From NCBI GenBank assembly GCA_031987605.1, contig DALZZF010000002.1, positions 303,762 through 367,761 of the forward strand: a stretch of 64,000 bases of DNA, written 5' to 3'. The position numbers and the translations under genes were made by a program. Each line of letters opens with the position of its first letter. Within the stretch, counting starts at the first letter, position 1. Positions 41,096 through 49,587 of this stretch are shown in pieces. Under the pieces are notes generated by a model. The model was not told where the DNA came from and did not search any database. It saw only the letters and a program-made list of their open reading frames with translations. The DNA is from JAFAGO01 sp031987605. Lineage in GTDB: Bacteria > Bacteroidota > Bacteroidia > Flavobacteriales > Weeksellaceae.

Positions 41096-42046
41096 ATGAA
41101 AAAAAGATTCATAAAAAATACCGATCTCGAAGTTTCCGAAATCAATTTTGGAGGAAATGTTTTCGGTTGGACTTTGGACGAAAAACAGTCTTTTGATATT
41201 CTGGACAAAATTTCAGATACGGGAATTAATTTTATTGATACCGCTGATATTTATTCGCACTGGGTTCCCGGAAATCAGGGTGGCGAATCCGAAATCATTC
41301 TCGGAAAATGGATGAAATCCCGTGCCAACCGCGATCAGATTGTGATGGCAACAAAAGTAGGTGGCGCCGATAATCATCATCCCAAAGATACTTCCAAAAA
41401 GCATATTCTGAAATCGGTGGATGAATCACTTTCCCGTCTTCAGACGGATTATATCGATTTGTACTACACGCATTTTGATGATGAAATTACTCCGGTGGAA
41501 GAAACGCTTTCCGCTTATGACGAAATTATAAAAGCCGGAAAAGTGCGTTATATCGCAGCTTCCAATCTTTCGCCTGAACGTTTGAAAGCCTCTTTTGATG
41601 CGTCTGAAAAATATGGTTTGCCAAAATATGTTGCTTTACAACCACATTACAATTTAATTGTTCGCGAAGGTTTTGAAAAAAATTATGCACCGTTGGTGAA
41701 AGAATATGATTTGAGTGTTTTCACGTATTGGTCTTTGGAAGCAGGCTTTCTTACAGGGAAATACAGAGATTTGGAAGACCTGAAAAAAAGTCCGCGTGGT
41801 GGCGATATGAACAAGTTTTTCAACGACAGAGGATTTGCCATTCTGGAGGCTTTGGATAAAGTTTCCGAAAAATACAATTCGGTTCCGGCAACGGTGGCTT
41901 TGGCTTGGTTGCTTGCGAATCCTTTGGTAACTGCGCCAATTGTGAGCGCTACAAAAGACAGTCAGTTGAAAACGCTTGTAGAAGCGCCTGAACTGATTTT
42001 GGATGAGGACGATCTTTCTCTTTTGAATACATCATCGGAGGAATAA
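41096..42046 (+). CDS. Aldo/keto reductase
   Basis: 316 residues, an (alpha/beta)8 NADPH reductase. The catalytic tetrad positions are visible: Asp and Tyr in FIDTADIYSH, Lys in MATKVGG, and His in LYYTHFDDE. The C-terminal cofactor stretch is IVSATKDSQLKT. It resembles the YajO/Tas group. A single-gene unit with its own strong terminator. Substrate unknown. Confidence 0.93.
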   Translation: MKKRFIKNTDLEVSEINFGGNVFGWTLDEKQSFDILDKISDTGINFIDTADIYSHWVPGNQGGESEIILGKWMKSRANRDQIVMATKVGGADNHHPKDTSKKHILKSVDESLSRLQTDYIDLYYTHFDDEITPVEETLSAYDEIIKAGKVRYIAASNLSPERLKASFDASEKYGLPKYVALQPHYNLIVREGFEKNYAPLVKEYDLSVFTYWSLEAGFLTGKYRDLEDLKKSPRGGDMNKFFNDRGFAILEALDKVSEKYNSVPATVALAWLLANPLVTAPIVSATKDSQLKTLVEAPELILDEDDLSLLNTSSEE

Positions 42047-42064
42047 GTAAATATGAAAAGTGGG

Positions 42065-42097
42065 AATGCCGGTTCAGTTTGAGCCGGCATTTTTTTT
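42065..42097 (+). terminator. Terminator after the aldo/keto reductase
   Basis: AATGCCGG pairs with CCGGCATT (8 bp, plus internal CA/TG pairing), followed by eight T residues. Confidence 0.9.
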
Positions 42098-42105
42098 GTT
42101 TTTAT

Positions 42106-42951
42106 TTATTTTAAAGGATACTGTACAATATTTTCCAGTTCTATCGGATTATTGAAAGTCCGGATATTTTTCTGGATGGCAATTTCCAGATTTCGGTAAT
42201 CGTTTGCGGTGTATTTCGTGCCATCATCTTTGGTCATGTATGCGTTACCGCTTTTATATTCGGCAATAGGGTTGTTGTAATAATTCAGTTGTATTTTCGG
42301 CCAATCTTTTTCCTGAATATTGGTTTTCCGGTCGGAAAAAAGTTTTTTGATGATTTCTGAAGAATCGAGATTGGAATTATAATTTTTGTTTTGAATAAAA
42401 GTAAAATGGTAATTCGCCTTATCATCATACACTTCCAGAATTAATCCGGGAAGACCGTAAAAAACATAAGGACCGTACGGAAGTGCAATTTCCGGGCAGA
42501 ACCAGGCTTCCCAGTTTCTTCCGCCATATTTCGCCTTCGCTTTAATTACCTCAAAATTTCCAATTTTTTTCTTTTCGTTCAGGATGGTCCAGTTGATTTT
42601 CTTTTTTGCGCTGAACTGGTAATAATTCATGGAGAGATTCTCGATAAAGGTAAACTGATCCTCCTTCTTTTCATATTCCACGATTTCCTTGAATTTCGGA
42701 TAGGCAAAATCCATATTGTCCCGATTAATGCTGTTCAGGGAATCGGTTACAATATATTCGTTACTCATAAAAATATTTGAATTTTTATTGATTTCCAGAA
42801 CCGTAACATCTTTTCTCTCAACGCTTCCCGCCGAATCCAGTTTGAAATTTACGCCATAATAAAATCTTTGGCTTTGTGCATGAAAAAGAATGGAACATGC
42901 AAAAAATGCAAAGGTGCAGATATTCTTTCTGTTGAATTTCAAAATATTCAT
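42106..42951 (-). CDS. GLPGLI family secreted protein
   Basis: 281 residues. The signal peptide (CTFAFFACSILFHA) and the family motif YVFYGLPGLILEV near 170 place it in the Bacteroidota-specific GLPGLI family, whose function is unknown. Members often neighbour TonB-receptor genes; this one does not. It is divergent from hisS and convergent with the aldo/keto reductase. No type IX secretion C-terminal domain is evident. Confidence 0.93.
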   Translation of the reverse strand: MNILKFNRKNICTFAFFACSILFHAQSQRFYYGVNFKLDSAGSVERKDVTVLEINKNSNIFMSNEYIVTDSLNSINRDNMDFAYPKFKEIVEYEKKEDQFTFIENLSMNYYQFSAKKKINWTILNEKKKIGNFEVIKAKAKYGGRNWEAWFCPEIALPYGPYVFYGLPGLILEVYDDKANYHFTFIQNKNYNSNLDSSEIIKKLFSDRKTNIQEKDWPKIQLNYYNNPIAEYKSGNAYMTKDDGTKYTANDYRNLEIAIQKNIRTFNNPIELENIVQYPLK

Positions 42952-43091
42952 GATCGTTTATATTGTTTTTTGTGGATGTTTTTCAAAAATACATCAATGA
43001 TAACGAAAAAATGCTTGTTTTTTATATTGCATTTTATTTTTTTTGATGAACGGATTCATTCAGAAGAATTCATTACTAAGCATAAAATCCC

Positions 43092-43099
43092 TATTTTTG
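43092..43099 (+). promoter_or_regulatory. Promoter -7 box (TATTTTTG) of the hisS operon
   Basis: A perfect TAnnTTTG, 66 bp before the hisS ATG. Confidence 0.6.
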
Positions 43100-43164
43100 C
43101 TCTGTTTTTAAATCCTTGCATTTACGCAGCCAAGCAATAATTATTTTAAAATACATTCAAAAGA

Positions 43165-44514
43165 ATGAAACCATCTTTAGCAAAAGGAACCCGAGATTTT
43201 ACAGCATCCGAAGTGGTGAAAAGACGTTATATTATTCAGATTTTACAAAAGAATTTTGAACTTTTCGGATTTCAGCCTTTGGAAACTCCAAGTTTTGAAA
43301 ACCTATCAACCCTTACCGGAAAATACGGCGAAGAAGGCGATCGCCTGATTTTTAAAATCCTGAATTCCGGAGATTTTCTGGATAAAATTTCGGATGAAGA
43401 ACTGGGATTAAAAAATGCGAAAAATTTAACCCCAAAAATATCAGAAAAAGCCCTTCGTTACGATCTTACCGTTCCTTTTGCACGCTATGTTGCCATGAAT
43501 CAGGGAACACTGACTTTTCCTTTCAAACGTTATCAGATTCAGCCGGTTTGGAGAGCCGATCGTCCGCAAAAAGGGCGTTTCCGGGAATTTTATCAATGCG
43601 ATGCTGATGTGGTGGGAAGCGAAAGTCTTTGGCAGGAAGTGGATTTGGTGCAACTGTATTTGAAATCCTTTAAAGAACTCGGGATTTCGGTGAAAATTCA
43701 TCTGAACAACCGCAAAGTTTTGTCCGGTCTTGCTGAATATGCCGGGATTTCCGATAAATTGATTGATTTTACGGTGGCTTTGGATAAACTCGATAAAATC
43801 GGGAAAGATGGCGTAGTAAAGGAAATGCTGGAAAAAGGAATTTCTCAGGATTCGGTGGATAAACTCGATTTTCTGTTTTCCCAATCCGATGATGCGCTTC
43901 TGAATATTTTGTCTTTAAAAGAAAAATTTGTGGGCAACGAAATCGGAACCCAAGGCGTTGAAGAACTGGAATTTGTGATTACAAAATCATTTGATCTGGG
44001 AATCGATCTGGATCAGTTGGTTTTCGATATTACACTTGCCAGAGGTCTGGATTATTATACCGGAGCCATTTTCGAGGTGAAATCCCAAAATGTGGAAATG
44101 GGAAGCATTGGCGGTGGCGGAAGATACAATAACCTGACGGAAGTTTTCGGAGTGAAAAATATTCCGGGAATCGGAATTTCTTTTGGTTTGGACAGAATTT
44201 ATCTCGTGATGGATGAACTGAAACTTTTCCCTGAAAACACCGAAGAAAACATCGAATATTTGTTTGCCAATTATGGTGAAAAGGAAGCCCTGACATCATC
44301 CAGAATTATTGCAAAACTTCGCGAATCGGGCGTTTCGGCAGAACTGTATCCGGAAGTCGGAAAGATGAAAAAGTTCTTTAGTTACAGCGAAAAACGCGGT
44401 GTGAAAAATCTGGTTTTCATTGGTGAAGAGGAATTGAAAAACAATACCGTAACCATCAAAAATCAGGAAGATGGAATCCAGAGAACGGTTTCTTTAGATG
44501 ATTTTTTAGGATGA
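43165..44514 (+). CDS. hisS: Histidyl-tRNA synthetase
   Basis: 449 residues, class II. Motif 1 region GTRDF/ETPSFENLSTL is followed by motif 2 QPVWRADRPQKGRFREFYQCDADVVG. The histidine-specific motif ARGLDYYTGAIFEV and motif 3 FGLDRIYLVMDEL are present. The C-terminal anticodon domain starts at about 365. It charges tRNA-His. The stop overlaps the next gene's ATG by 4 bases (ATGA). Confidence 0.97.
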   Translation: MKPSLAKGTRDFTASEVVKRRYIIQILQKNFELFGFQPLETPSFENLSTLTGKYGEEGDRLIFKILNSGDFLDKISDEELGLKNAKNLTPKISEKALRYDLTVPFARYVAMNQGTLTFPFKRYQIQPVWRADRPQKGRFREFYQCDADVVGSESLWQEVDLVQLYLKSFKELGISVKIHLNNRKVLSGLAEYAGISDKLIDFTVALDKLDKIGKDGVVKEMLEKGISQDSVDKLDFLFSQSDDALLNILSLKEKFVGNEIGTQGVEELEFVITKSFDLGIDLDQLVFDITLARGLDYYTGAIFEVKSQNVEMGSIGGGGRYNNLTEVFGVKNIPGIGISFGLDRIYLVMDELKLFPENTEENIEYLFANYGEKEALTSSRIIAKLRESGVSAELYPEVGKMKKFFSYSEKRGVKNLVFIGEEELKNNTVTIKNQEDGIQRTVSLDDFLG

Positions 44515-45200
44515 AAATATATCACATTCTGAACGGCGATTGCCTTGCTAAAAATTTTCCTGAAAAAGAAAATGAAAACCTTATTGTATGGCGGGAATGC
44601 CTGATTGACGGGCCTGTTCAGAACGATCTTTTTTTTGAAAACAGAAAATCCTTTATTGAAGAAAACTATGGTCCCGACGCAGATTATGAAGGGAAAGTGT
44701 TGTTCGAATGGAATCATATTCAAAAGATAGAATCGGGGAGCAAAGTGTTTTTGTGGTTTGAAGAAGATGCATTTTGTCAAGTAAATTTGTGGTTTTTGAT
44801 GGTGGAATTGGCTTCAAAAAACATTCAGGTTTTTCGGGTTTTGCCGGATTTTGAGAATGGAATTTTTGAAGGATTCAGAAACGGATATTCTCCGGAATTT
44901 GCTAAAGTGGAAGCCAATATTTCAGATTTCAAAACGGCAGATAATCTTTGGAAATGGTTTCAAAATAAAAATTCTTCTGCAATTCCTGAAGTTACAAAAA
45001 CCAATTTTTTTCCTCATCTTTCTGAAAATATAAAAGCGGTTCAGGACATCAAATCCGGAAAGGTTTTGGAAATTTTGCAAAATCTTTATCAGGAATTTAA
45101 TCAAGATTTTAATATCTTTCTTGCTGCATTTTTCCGAGAATTTCCGCAATATGGTTTGGGAGATTTGCAGGTAAAAAGAATGCTGAATATCCGAAAATGA
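44511..45200 (+). CDS. DUF1835 domain protein
   Basis: 229 residues. The N-terminus IYHILNGDCLAKNF followed by WRECLIDGPV is the DUF1835 signature (about 1-115). The C-terminal half ends in FREFPQYGLGDLQVKRML, a conserved DUF3658-like end. Function unknown. It overlaps hisS by 4 bases and the methyltransferase by 4 bases, so the three genes are one translationally coupled operon. Confidence 0.85.
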   Translation: MKIYHILNGDCLAKNFPEKENENLIVWRECLIDGPVQNDLFFENRKSFIEENYGPDADYEGKVLFEWNHIQKIESGSKVFLWFEEDAFCQVNLWFLMVELASKNIQVFRVLPDFENGIFEGFRNGYSPEFAKVEANISDFKTADNLWKWFQNKNSSAIPEVTKTNFFPHLSENIKAVQDIKSGKVLEILQNLYQEFNQDFNIFLAAFFREFPQYGLGDLQVKRMLNIRK

Positions 45201-45997
45201 AAAACTATCTCGACATCAACCGAAACTCCTGGAATGCGAAAGTAGAACCGCATTTGAAATCTGATTTTTATTTTGTGGAAGAATTCTTACAGGGAAAATC
45301 TTCGTTAAGCGAAATTGAATCTGAATTTTTAAAAAATATTGAAGGAAAAAAGATTTTGCATCTGCAGTGTCATTTTGGCCAGGATTCGATCTCACTGTCA
45401 CGTTTAGGTGCCAAAGTTACCGGAATTGATCTTTCCGATAAAGCCATTGAAGCAGCAAAAGAGCTGGCAAAAAAATGCGGAACCGATACCAATTTTATTT
45501 GTTGCGATGTGTATTCTCTGCCTGAAATTCTCGATGAAAAGTTTGATATGGTGTTTACAAGTTACGGTGTAATCGGCTGGTTGCCCGATCTGGATCGTTG
45601 GGCAAAAGTAATTTCTCATTTTTTGAAACCTGATGGAAACTTGGTTTTTGCGGAATTCCATCCGGTTGTTTGGATGTATGATGACGATTTTGAATCTGTG
45701 AAATACAGCTATTTCAACACCGGAGCTATTGAGGAGCAATATGAAGGAACCTATGCAGATCAAAGTGCGCCGATTGTGCAGGATTATGTAATGTGGAATC
45801 ATTCTCTTTCGGAAGTGCAGAATGCATTAATCCGGAATGGAATGGAAATCAAGGTGTTTAATGAATATCATTATTCGCCGTGGCCATGTTTTCGGCATAT
45901 AAAAGAAATTGAAAAAGGAAAATTTATTATTCCACAGTTCGAAGGAAAAATTCCTACGGTCTTTTTGATTCAGGCCAACAAAAAACCGATTTCGTAA
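45197..45997 (+). CDS. Class I SAM-dependent methyltransferase
   Basis: 266 residues. Motif I is KILHLQCHFGQDSISLSRLG (with Cys/His in place of the usual glycines), then VTGIDLSDKAIEAAKE, CCDVYSLP, and motif IV-like FDMVFTSYGVIGWLPD. Substrate unknown; the family acts on small molecules. Last gene of the hisS operon. Confidence 0.9.
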   Translation: MKNYLDINRNSWNAKVEPHLKSDFYFVEEFLQGKSSLSEIESEFLKNIEGKKILHLQCHFGQDSISLSRLGAKVTGIDLSDKAIEAAKELAKKCGTDTNFICCDVYSLPEILDEKFDMVFTSYGVIGWLPDLDRWAKVISHFLKPDGNLVFAEFHPVVWMYDDDFESVKYSYFNTGAIEEQYEGTYADQSAPIVQDYVMWNHSLSEVQNALIRNGMEIKVFNEYHYSPWPCFRHIKEIEKGKFIIPQFEGKIPTVFLIQANKKPIS

Positions 45998-46052
45998 GAA
46001 ACCGGTTTTCTGTAAAAAACTATATGAATGTAAAAAACTAAAGTCTGTGTAA

Positions 46053-46295
46053 TTAGTTCTGAGAAAGGTTTTCTTTCACGTCTTCCTCAACATTTTTTGC
46101 TTTATTCTGAACCTGTGATGCCACGTCGTTGGCTTTTGCTTTCAGATCGTTACCGAATTTGTTCAGATTGTCTTTTGCAGTGTTGATTTTGTCTTTCACG
46201 GCTTGTTTTTCTTCAGGGGTGGAGTTTTTATATTTCCACCAAGCCAATGCACCAAGTCCTAACAATGCTAAAAGTCCGTTTCTCTTATTTCCCAT
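46053..46295 (-). CDS. YtxH-like small membrane-anchored protein
   Basis: 80 residues: one N-terminal membrane helix (GLLALLGLGALAWWKY), then a long charged amphipathic helix (STPEEKQAVKDKINTAKDNL and beyond). This is the pattern of YtxH/DUF883/CsbD-like stress proteins. The role is probably envelope stress related (inference). Confidence 0.8.
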   Translation of the reverse strand: MGNKRNGLLALLGLGALAWWKYKNSTPEEKQAVKDKINTAKDNLNKFGNDLKAKANDVASQVQNKAKNVEEDVKENLSQN

Positions 46296-46418
46296 GATTT
46301 CTTTTTTTTAATGAGTTTATATTCATTTGATGTTGTTTTATTCTATGTAAACTCTGTGCCAAAAATTTAAGTTTATTCATAAATTTTGTTAAAGTTGGCT
46401 CAGGTTTACTTTTCAAAT

Positions 46419-46604
46419 TTATTTTACAGTGTCAACCACAACAGTGCTGTCAACTGTAACGGCTACGGTATCCGTTCCCGGAATGAGGCTGTCGGTTTCA
46501 ACCACTGTCGTATTTTCTTCGATTGAAGGTTTTTCTTTGGTTCCGCAACTTGCTGCGATTATTCCTGTGCCCAATAATAAGGACAAATACATCCACTTTT
46601 TCAT
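46419..46604 (-). CDS. Small threonine/valine-rich lipoprotein
   Basis: 61 residues. A type II signal with lipobox IAASC is cleaved before Cys20, followed by a short, disordered Thr/Val/Asp-rich tail. It would be exported and lipidated by Lgt. Function unknown. Confidence 0.75.
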   Translation of the reverse strand: MKKWMYLSLLLGTGIIAASCGTKEKPSIEENTTVVETDSLIPGTDTVAVTVDSTVVVDTVK

Positions 46605-46697
46605 AATATTATTTTTTTAGATTACGGGGATGATGTTACAAAATTGATTCCTAAACTTTTATTTTTAATTATATGATTTTCAATAAGTTTTACAGAA

Positions 46698-46728
46698 TAA
46701 AAAAATCCGCAAAAAATTCTGCGGATTT
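46698..46728 (-). terminator. Terminator of pruA
   Basis: AAATCCGC pairs with GCGGATTT around a 10-nt loop, with a T-run on the minus strand. Confidence 0.85.
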
Positions 46729-46782
46729 AATTGATTGTTATTTTCTTTGGTATTAATAATTATCTGCTTTTAATCATAACGC

Positions 46783-46882
46783 TTTTTAAACGCAAAGTGC
46801 GCAAAGATTTTTGTTTTTCTGTATGCTTTTAGGCTCGCAAAGGTGTTTCACTTAGCAAAGGAAAACAAGTCTAATTTCAATT
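46783..46882 (+). repeat. Dispersed ~99-bp intergenic repeat, copy 2
   Basis: The reverse complement matches 1222-1321 with about 6 mismatches. It starts at TTTTTAAACGCAAAG and ends CTAATTTCAATT. Confidence 0.85.
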
Positions 46883-46912
46883 GGTATGAATTGCAGATAA
46901 TCAAATTAATCT

Positions 46913-48538
46913 TTATCCTAAATACGGATATTTATAATCGGTTGGCGGCACAAAGGTTTCTTTAATGCTGCGTACGGAAACCCAACGCAGAAGATTCATT
47001 TTGGAACCTGCCTTATCATTTGTTCCGGATGCTCTGGCTCCGCCAAAAGGTTGTTGGCCAACCACAGCTCCGGTTGGTTTATCGTTGATATAAAAGTTTC
47101 CGGATGCATTTTCCAATGCTTTGTAGGCTTCATCAATGGCATATCGGTCGGTTGCAAAAATAGAACCGGTTAATGAATAAGGCGAAGTTTCATCCACTAG
47201 TTTCAGCGTTTTGTTCCAGTCTTTATCTTCATATACATATACGGTAAGGATTGGTCCGAAGATTTCTTCCACCATACTTTCGTATTTAGGTTTAGTGGTT
47301 TCAATTACCGTTGGTTCTACAAACCATCCTTTTTTCCCATCACATTTTCCACCAAAAACAACTTTTGCATCTTTCGATTTTTCAGCTCTTTCAATGTATC
47401 CTTTGCATTTGTTGAAAGAATTTTCATCAATCACCGCATTCACAAAATTGGAAGGATCTTCAGGAGAACCCATTTTAATGGATTTCAATTGGGTTTCCAT
47501 CGTTTCTTTTACGTCTTTCCAAAGGGATGCCGGAATATAAGCTCTGGAAGCTGCGGAACATTTCTGTCCCTGATACTCGAAAGCACCACGAACCAAAGCG
47601 GTTGCCACCACATCTGCATTGGCACTTGGATGAACCATTACAAAATCCTTTCCTCCTGTTTCACCAACGATTCTTGGGTAAGTTTTGTACTGGTGAATAT
47701 TGTCGCCGATCATTTTCCACATTCCCTGAAAAACTTTTGTAGAACCTGTAAAATGAAGGCCTGCAAAATCAGGATGTGCCAAAACTTTTTCTGCGGTCTC
47801 TTTACCATCGGTAAATATCATATTAATGACACCATCCGGAAGTCCGGCTTCTTTGAAAACTTCCATAATTACGTGGGCGGAATAAATTTGTTTGTCGGAA
47901 GGTTTCCAAACCACAACATTTCCCATCAATGCCATACAAGAAGGAAGATTTCCGGAAATTGCCGTAAAGTTAAAAGGCGTAACCGCAAAGCAAAAACCTT
48001 CTAAAGGACGATATTCTGAACGATTCCAGATGCCTTCACTGGAAATGGGTTGTTCGGAATAGAGTTCCGTCATAAATTCTACATTATATCGCAAAAAGTC
48101 GATGAATTCACAAGCAGCATCAATTTCTGCCTGATGTACGTTTTTCGACTGGCCGATCATGGTTGCCGCATTGATGCGGTCTCTGTACGGTCCAGCCAAT
48201 AAATCAGCGGCTTTCAGGAAAATCGCAGCACGCTGTTCCCATCCCAAAGCATTCCATTTGTCTTTGGCTGCCAGTGCAGTATGAATGGCATCATCCACAT
48301 TCGACAGATCTCCTTTATAATAAAATCCCAAATTGTGCTGGTGATCCTGAGGTGAGGAAAGTTTCACCTTCTCTTTGGTTTTTACCTCTTTTCCTCCGAT
48401 AATCATTGGGATCTCCAGTTTTTCTTTCCACATTTTTTTGTAAGTGGAAATCAGGTTTTTTACTTCTACGGAGCCTGGTGCGTATGTTTTTACGGGTTCA
48501 TTTGCAGCAAATGGAACCTGAGAAATTGCTTTTGACAT
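46913..48538 (-). CDS. pruA: L-glutamate gamma-semialdehyde (delta-1-pyrroline-5-carboxylate) dehydrogenase
   Basis: 541 residues from ATG at 48536-48538; the longer GTG reading overlaps the promoter. It oxidises P5C/glutamate semialdehyde to glutamate with NAD in proline breakdown. Aldehyde dehydrogenase motifs are FNFTAISGNLPS, WKPSDKQ, GLHFTGSTKVF, IVGETGGKDFVMV (catalytic Glu) and GQKCSAASRAYIP (catalytic Cys). It matches the eukaryote-like P5CDH branch rather than E. coli PutA. No proline dehydrogenase gene lies beside it. Confidence 0.96.
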   Translation of the reverse strand: MSKAISQVPFAANEPVKTYAPGSVEVKNLISTYKKMWKEKLEIPMIIGGKEVKTKEKVKLSSPQDHQHNLGFYYKGDLSNVDDAIHTALAAKDKWNALGWEQRAAIFLKAADLLAGPYRDRINAATMIGQSKNVHQAEIDAACEFIDFLRYNVEFMTELYSEQPISSEGIWNRSEYRPLEGFCFAVTPFNFTAISGNLPSCMALMGNVVVWKPSDKQIYSAHVIMEVFKEAGLPDGVINMIFTDGKETAEKVLAHPDFAGLHFTGSTKVFQGMWKMIGDNIHQYKTYPRIVGETGGKDFVMVHPSANADVVATALVRGAFEYQGQKCSAASRAYIPASLWKDVKETMETQLKSIKMGSPEDPSNFVNAVIDENSFNKCKGYIERAEKSKDAKVVFGGKCDGKKGWFVEPTVIETTKPKYESMVEEIFGPILTVYVYEDKDWNKTLKLVDETSPYSLTGSIFATDRYAIDEAYKALENASGNFYINDKPTGAVVGQQPFGGARASGTNDKAGSKMNLLRWVSVRSIKETFVPPTDYKYPYLG

Positions 48539-48577
48539 AAAGAATTTTTTTAAGATTTTCAGATTTTTTGTCCACAC

Positions 48578-48585
48578 AAATTTAC
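48578..48585 (-). promoter_or_regulatory. Promoter -7 box (TAAATTTG) of pruA
   Basis: A perfect TAnnTTTG on the minus strand, 39 bp upstream of the chosen ATG. Confidence 0.65.
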
Positions 48586-48672
48586 ATTAATAATATGAAA
48601 TTTTAAAATGCGATTCTGTAAAGCAAACCCCGGAAATTGAACTAATTTTATCTTCTATTAAAACATTTAGTT

Positions 48673-48822
48673 ATGGAATCTAAAAAAAATACACCTCCGA
48701 AAGGAGTAATCATTGCGGTATTGTTGATTGCATTGATGATTATTATTTATTTTATTCTGGTTACCTGGTTTCCCGAGTTAATTGATAAAATGACATTGGG
48801 CGACACGCAACCGATAAAATAA
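48673..48822 (+). CDS. 49-residue single-pass membrane protein
   Basis: ATG at 48673 opens a 49-codon frame: a polar N-terminus (ESKKNTPPKG), one strong hydrophobic helix (VIIAVLLIALMIIIYFILV), then WFPELIDKM and a polar end. The KPPKG-helix layout recalls subunit IIa of ba3-type cytochrome oxidases, but no oxidase gene is nearby, so this is only a resemblance. It is divergent from pruA. Confidence 0.6.
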   Translation: MESKKNTPPKGVIIAVLLIALMIIIYFILVTWFPELIDKMTLGDTQPIK

Positions 48823-48854
48823 AAATCAGGTGATATTCTTATCCTACATCAATG

Positions 48855-48883
48855 TTTGAAAGGGGTAGAGTGGCATACATTTG
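48855..48883 (+). promoter_or_regulatory. Complete promoter of the YceI gene
   Basis: TTTG (48855-48858) and TACATTTG (48876-48883) are separated by 17 bp, the Bacteroidota -33/-7 arrangement. This is the best full promoter in the window. Confidence 0.75.
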
Positions 48884-48930
48884 CAGTACAAAAAAACAAT
48901 AGATTTTTTTAACAATAAATAAAATAAGTT

Positions 48931-49506
48931 ATGAAAAAAGTATTTTCACTTTTGGCGAGCGTACTATTTGCCGTTGCCGTTTTCGGACAAAAAACACTCG
49001 AAAATGATCCTGCACATTCCAGAATTCAGTTTGAAGTTACCCATCTTGGAATTAACGATATTACGGGAAATTTCAATACTGCAAAACTTACCATCAATAC
49101 TGATGATAAAAATTTTGTGAATTCAAAATTCACTTTTTCAGCCGATGTTTCAAGCATTGATACTCATGTGGAAGCAAGAGACAATCACCTGAAAAGTGCC
49201 GATTTTTTCGAGGTGGAAAAATTTCCATCCATGAATTTTGTCTCCACTTCCGTAAAAAAAGCAACACTAAAAAACCACTATATTTTAACCGGAAATTTAA
49301 CCTTGCATGGCGTAACAAAACCGGTGACTTTGGCATTGGTATACAAAGGTTCTACCGTAAATCCGATGAGTCAGGCGAAAACCTATGCATATCAGGTGTC
49401 CGGAACACTGAAAAGATCAGATTTCGGAGTCGGAGGAAAATTTCCTGAAGCTGTAATCAGCGATGAAGTGAGAATCAAGGGCGATTTTGAACTTACCGAA
49501 AAATAA
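48931..49506 (+). CDS. YceI family periplasmic lipid-binding-like protein
   Basis: 191 residues. A signal peptide (SLLASVLFAVAVFG) precedes the YceI lipocalin-like barrel: ENDPAHSRIQFEVTHLGI, SIDTHVEARDNHLKSADFF, LTLHGVTKPVTL and RSDFGVGG. Relatives bind isoprenoid-type lipids; the physiological role is often unclear. Single-gene unit with its own promoter and terminator. Confidence 0.94.
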   Translation: MKKVFSLLASVLFAVAVFGQKTLENDPAHSRIQFEVTHLGINDITGNFNTAKLTINTDDKNFVNSKFTFSADVSSIDTHVEARDNHLKSADFFEVEKFPSMNFVSTSVKKATLKNHYILTGNLTLHGVTKPVTLALVYKGSTVNPMSQAKTYAYQVSGTLKRSDFGVGGKFPEAVISDEVRIKGDFELTEK

Positions 49507-49532
49507 TAATCAAAAAAGTAAGATGAAGAATG

Positions 49533-49558
49533 GGAAGCAGTTTTGCTTCCTTTTTTTT
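49533..49558 (+). terminator. Terminator after the YceI gene
   Basis: GGAAGCA pairs with TGCTTCC around GTTT, followed by eight T residues. The T-run merges with the next promoter box. Confidence 0.92.
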
Positions 49559-49565
49559 ATTTTTG
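49558..49565 (+). promoter_or_regulatory. Promoter -7 box (TATTTTTG) overlapping the terminator tail
   Basis: The first T is the last base of the terminator T-run. The box lies 22 bp before the ATG at 49588. Confidence 0.55.
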
Positions 49566-49587
49566 TGAAGAATTTTCACAATTGTTC

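Larger units (their letters stand above)
46605..46912. other. Intergenic 308 bp: pruA terminator and dispersed repeat
   Basis: No gene. It contains the pruA terminator (46698-46728) and the second near-identical copy of the dispersed element (46783-46882). The remainder is AT-rich. Confidence 0.8.
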
